Source of the DNA: Actinomycetota bacterium
GTDB taxonomy: Bacteria; Actinomycetota; CADDZG01; WHSQ01
NCBI GenBank assembly: GCA_030446465.1
Contig: JAUJNI010000001.1
Span: 895,850 to 959,849 of the forward strand
DNA length: 64,000 nt
Direction of reading: 5' to 3'
Shown here: positions 61,972 to 64,000 of the stretch, one piece after another
Position numbering within the stretch: position 1 is the stretch's first letter
How the letters are laid out: each line of letters starts with the position of its first letter
The notes under the pieces: generated by a model
Seen by the model: only the letters and a program-made list of their open reading frames with translations
Database searches by the model: none
Told to the model about the DNA's origin: nothing
Program-made: the position numbers and the translations under genes

Positions 61972-62739
61972 CTAGCGGGTGTTCTCGGATCCCATCACCT
62001 CCTTGTGCTTGCCCTTCAGCCGATAGCTGTCGCCCTTGAGCAGGATGACCTCGGCGTGGTGGACGAGCCGGTCGACCATCGCTGCGACGGCGACGGCATC
62101 GCCGAAGATCTCCGGCCACGCGGAGAAGGTCTTGTTGGACGAGACGATGAGCGACGAGCGCTCGTAGCGGGAGCTGACCAGAGCGAAGAACAACGCTGCC
62201 GCCTCGGGATCGAAGGGGATGTAGCCGACCTCGTCGCAGATCACCAAAGGCGTGCGCCCAAGTCGTTCGAGCTCGCCGTCAAGACGGCCCGCTCGCTTGG
62301 CCTCACCGAGGCGCAACACCCATTCATGGGCGGTTGCGAACGCGACCCGGTGACCGCGACGGGCGGCCTGGACCCCGAGTGCGATCGCGAGGTGGGTCTT
62401 GCCCGTCCCCGGTGGGCCCAAGAAAACGACGTTCTTGGCCTCGGCCAAGAAGTCGAGCTGGGCGAGATGAGCGATCTGCTGGCGCTTGATCGAGCGCTGG
62501 AAGGTGAAATCGAAGTCGTCGAGGGTCTTGACCTGAGGAAAGCGGGCGCGCTTGACGCGAGCCTGGCCACCATGCGTTTCACGCGAGCTGACCTCCTCAG
62601 ACAGCACCGCGGCGAGATAGGCCTCGTAGTCCCACGATTCGTCACGCGCCCGTTCGGCCAGCACCCGGGCCGCCTCGGGGACGCGCGGCGCCTTGAGGGC
62701 GCGCGATAGGTAGGCGACCTCGGATGCGACCGTGCTCAC
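61972..62739 (-). CDS. istB: IS21-family helper ATPase IstB
   Basis: A 255-residue DnaC-like AAA+ protein. Walker A is VVFLGPPGTGKTHLAIALGV near residue 105 and Walker B VICDEVGYIPFDPEA near 165; IVSSNKTFSAWPEIFGDAV and AMVDRLVHHAEVILLKGDSY are IstB hallmarks. It helps IstA choose the target and activates transposition. Full length; it overlaps istA by 4 bases and its stop lies next to the terminal repeat. Confidence 0.96.
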   Translation of the reverse strand: MSTVASEVAYLSRALKAPRVPEAARVLAERARDESWDYEAYLAAVLSEEVSSRETHGGQARVKRARFPQVKTLDDFDFTFQRSIKRQQIAHLAQLDFLAEAKNVVFLGPPGTGKTHLAIALGVQAARRGHRVAFATAHEWVLRLGEAKRAGRLDGELERLGRTPLVICDEVGYIPFDPEAAALFFALVSSRYERSSLIVSSNKTFSAWPEIFGDAVAVAAMVDRLVHHAEVILLKGDSYRLKGKHKEVMGSENTR

Positions 62740-63962
62740 GTCAACGCCCCGATGAGCTCGTCATAGCGCGACAGGTCGGGGGCCTCGAGCTCAACGTCAC
62801 CTGACGCCAGGTGGTTGGTGGCCTCCCGCGACAGCCTCAGGGCACGAGCATGTGTCGGATCGAGCACGACGTCGGCCGGCACGTAGCTTCGTGAGTGGCG
62901 GGCGATCTCGGAACCTTCAAGGTAGACGACGACTTCATGCAACGAGGTGCGGACCGCCAGGCGCCGTCCGCTGAGTCCCGGCGGGATCGAGTAGTCGGCG
63001 CCCGAGACCCGGATGAACAGGTCCTTGGTCGCCCTTGTCTCGAAGCGGAAGTCGGTGTCGGGTCGAGGGTCAGGTAGCGGGTGCAGGTAGCCGCGCTCGA
63101 CGTTGTAGGCGTCGGCCACCCGTGCTCCGACGCGGCGGTGATGGCGGGGATGGGCCTTGTCGCGCGCCCATGTGTCGTGCTGGTCCTGGAGGTCCTCGAT
63201 GCACTCGAAGCTCCGCAGCGGCAGGAAGCTGCGCTCCAGGTAGCCGACGGTGCGCTCGACCTGGCCCTTGGATTCCGGGCGCTCCTTCTCCAAGATGATC
63301 GGCTTGAGAGCGAGCTGCCCGAACAGCGCGGCGACCTCGTCGTGCAGCACCGCGTTCTTGCCCGATCCAGTCGCGATGATCGACGAGTCGTTGTCGAACA
63401 CGCCGGCTGTGGGCACACCGCCGAAGCGCTCGAGCGTTCCCATGAACGCGGGGCAGAAGTCGCCCATTGTCTTGGTGAACGTGAACACCGTTTCGTGCGC
63501 GGCCGAATGCGGCAGCGTCGCCACCAGCCCGTGCGGCCTGCGGAAGCGCTCCTTGCCCACCGGGATCTGGATCGGCAGGTCCCACCAGTCGAACTGGCCG
63601 ATCTCGCCGGGGATGTAGCTGGTGCGCTGGAAGCTGCGCCGGGCCAGATAGCGAGGGCGCTCTTGCTTCAGGTAGTCCTTGAGGATCGTGATGCGACCCT
63701 CGTAGCCGCGCGCATGGAGGTGCTCGAGGATCACCGTCGCCGGCGCCTCGGCATCGGTGTCGAGCATCTCGGCGATGTCTCGCTTGAACGGATCCAGCAG
63801 CGAGCCCTTGACGCGGCGCTCGTAGCACGGTGGCTCTTGAAGCCTCAGGAGGCGGTCGACGGTGTTGCGCGACATCGAGAACCTTCTGGCTATAGCGGTC
63901 TTCGACCACCCCTCCCGGTGGTGGAGCCGGTGGACCTCGGCCCAGTCATGCACTGAGTACAC
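62736..63962 (-). CDS. istA: IS21-family transposase IstA
   Basis: A 408-residue DDE transposase. The N-terminal helix-turn-helix (REGWSKTAIARRFSMSRNTV) binds the ends. The catalytic residues are in GQFDWWDLPI near residue 123, VFDNDSSIIA near 188 and ESKGQVERTVGYLER near 230. The C-terminal barrel is complete. GAGGAAGG lies before the ATG at 63960-63962. The element looks intact and possibly active. Confidence 0.96.
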   Translation of the reverse strand: MYSVHDWAEVHRLHHREGWSKTAIARRFSMSRNTVDRLLRLQEPPCYERRVKGSLLDPFKRDIAEMLDTDAEAPATVILEHLHARGYEGRITILKDYLKQERPRYLARRSFQRTSYIPGEIGQFDWWDLPIQIPVGKERFRRPHGLVATLPHSAAHETVFTFTKTMGDFCPAFMGTLERFGGVPTAGVFDNDSSIIATGSGKNAVLHDEVAALFGQLALKPIILEKERPESKGQVERTVGYLERSFLPLRSFECIEDLQDQHDTWARDKAHPRHHRRVGARVADAYNVERGYLHPLPDPRPDTDFRFETRATKDLFIRVSGADYSIPPGLSGRRLAVRTSLHEVVVYLEGSEIARHSRSYVPADVVLDPTHARALRLSREATNHLASGDVELEAPDLSRYDELIGALT

Positions 63963-64000
63963 CCCTTCCTCCTCAGATCGGTCGTCATGGACTGACCTGA

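Larger units (their letters stand above)
61925..64000 (-). mobile_element. IS21-family insertion sequence (one end beyond the window)
   Basis: Two genes in istA-istB order, an ATGA overlap between them, and repeated terminal motifs define an IS21-family element. The istB end carries two 21-base copies of CGCCGGTYGAAAACTGCGCGG. The istA-side terminus is not seen before the window ends. Confidence 0.9.

Overview
The window is a high-GC bacterial chromosome segment, most likely from an uncultivated actinobacterium. The clues are an actinobacterial-type LexA box (TCGAAC-N4-GTTCGA) ahead of a DUF6504 / DnaE2-like gene pair, a BchI-BchD fusion beside CobN, a pyrophosphate-type phosphofructokinase signature, GTG starts with 4-base overlaps, and two cobalamin riboswitches. 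The lineage below phylum is inference.

1-19,800 is mixed housekeeping: the end of a copper ATPase, an aminotransferase, a TetR regulator, a COG2403 (cyclic 2,3-diphosphoglycerate synthetase-like) protein convergent with a TIGR00300 ornithine cyclodeaminase-like protein, an acyltransferase, glycerol kinase, two RsbW-like kinases, an RlpA-like secreted protein, phosphofructokinase, threonine aldolase, and a TPP-riboswitch thiO-thiS-thiG operon. A VapBC pair, a 5'-truncated lipase and two DUF72 genes follow.

45,090-19,984 (minus strand) is one cobalamin operon of 22 genes over about 25 kb. It has its own promoter and riboswitch, and most genes overlap by 4 bases. It covers cobalt uptake (CbtBA), nearly all of the corrin ring pathway (CysG-like, CbiX, CobI, CobJ, CobM, CbiG, CbiD, CobL, CobH), amidation (CobB, CobQ), CobN plus a BchI-BchD partner, adenosylation (CobO), the aminopropanol arm and nucleotide loop (CobU-CobD fusion, CbiB, CobT, CobC, CobS), and salvage (CbiZ). 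Precorrin-6A reductase, BluB and a PduX-type threonine kinase are not seen. An ApgM-like gene in the operon is a candidate for the kinase.

Directly upstream lies an unrecognised 333-residue protein under a second cobalamin riboswitch. 46,395-56,040 holds a rhodanese, HAD phosphatase, nitroreductase, thiE, a Ca2+/H+ antiporter, threonine synthase and acetyltransferases. 56,100-60,293 is an SOS-controlled DUF6504-dnaE2 locus. 60,372-61,900 holds small membrane proteins of lower GC, cut by an IS21-family element (istA, istB) that runs to the window edge.

At least five loci (rlpA, pfk, thiG, the lipase remnant, dnaE2) are broken by single missing G/C bases. In each, restoring one base gives a family-consistent protein, so sequencing or consensus error is more likely than decay for the complete genes.
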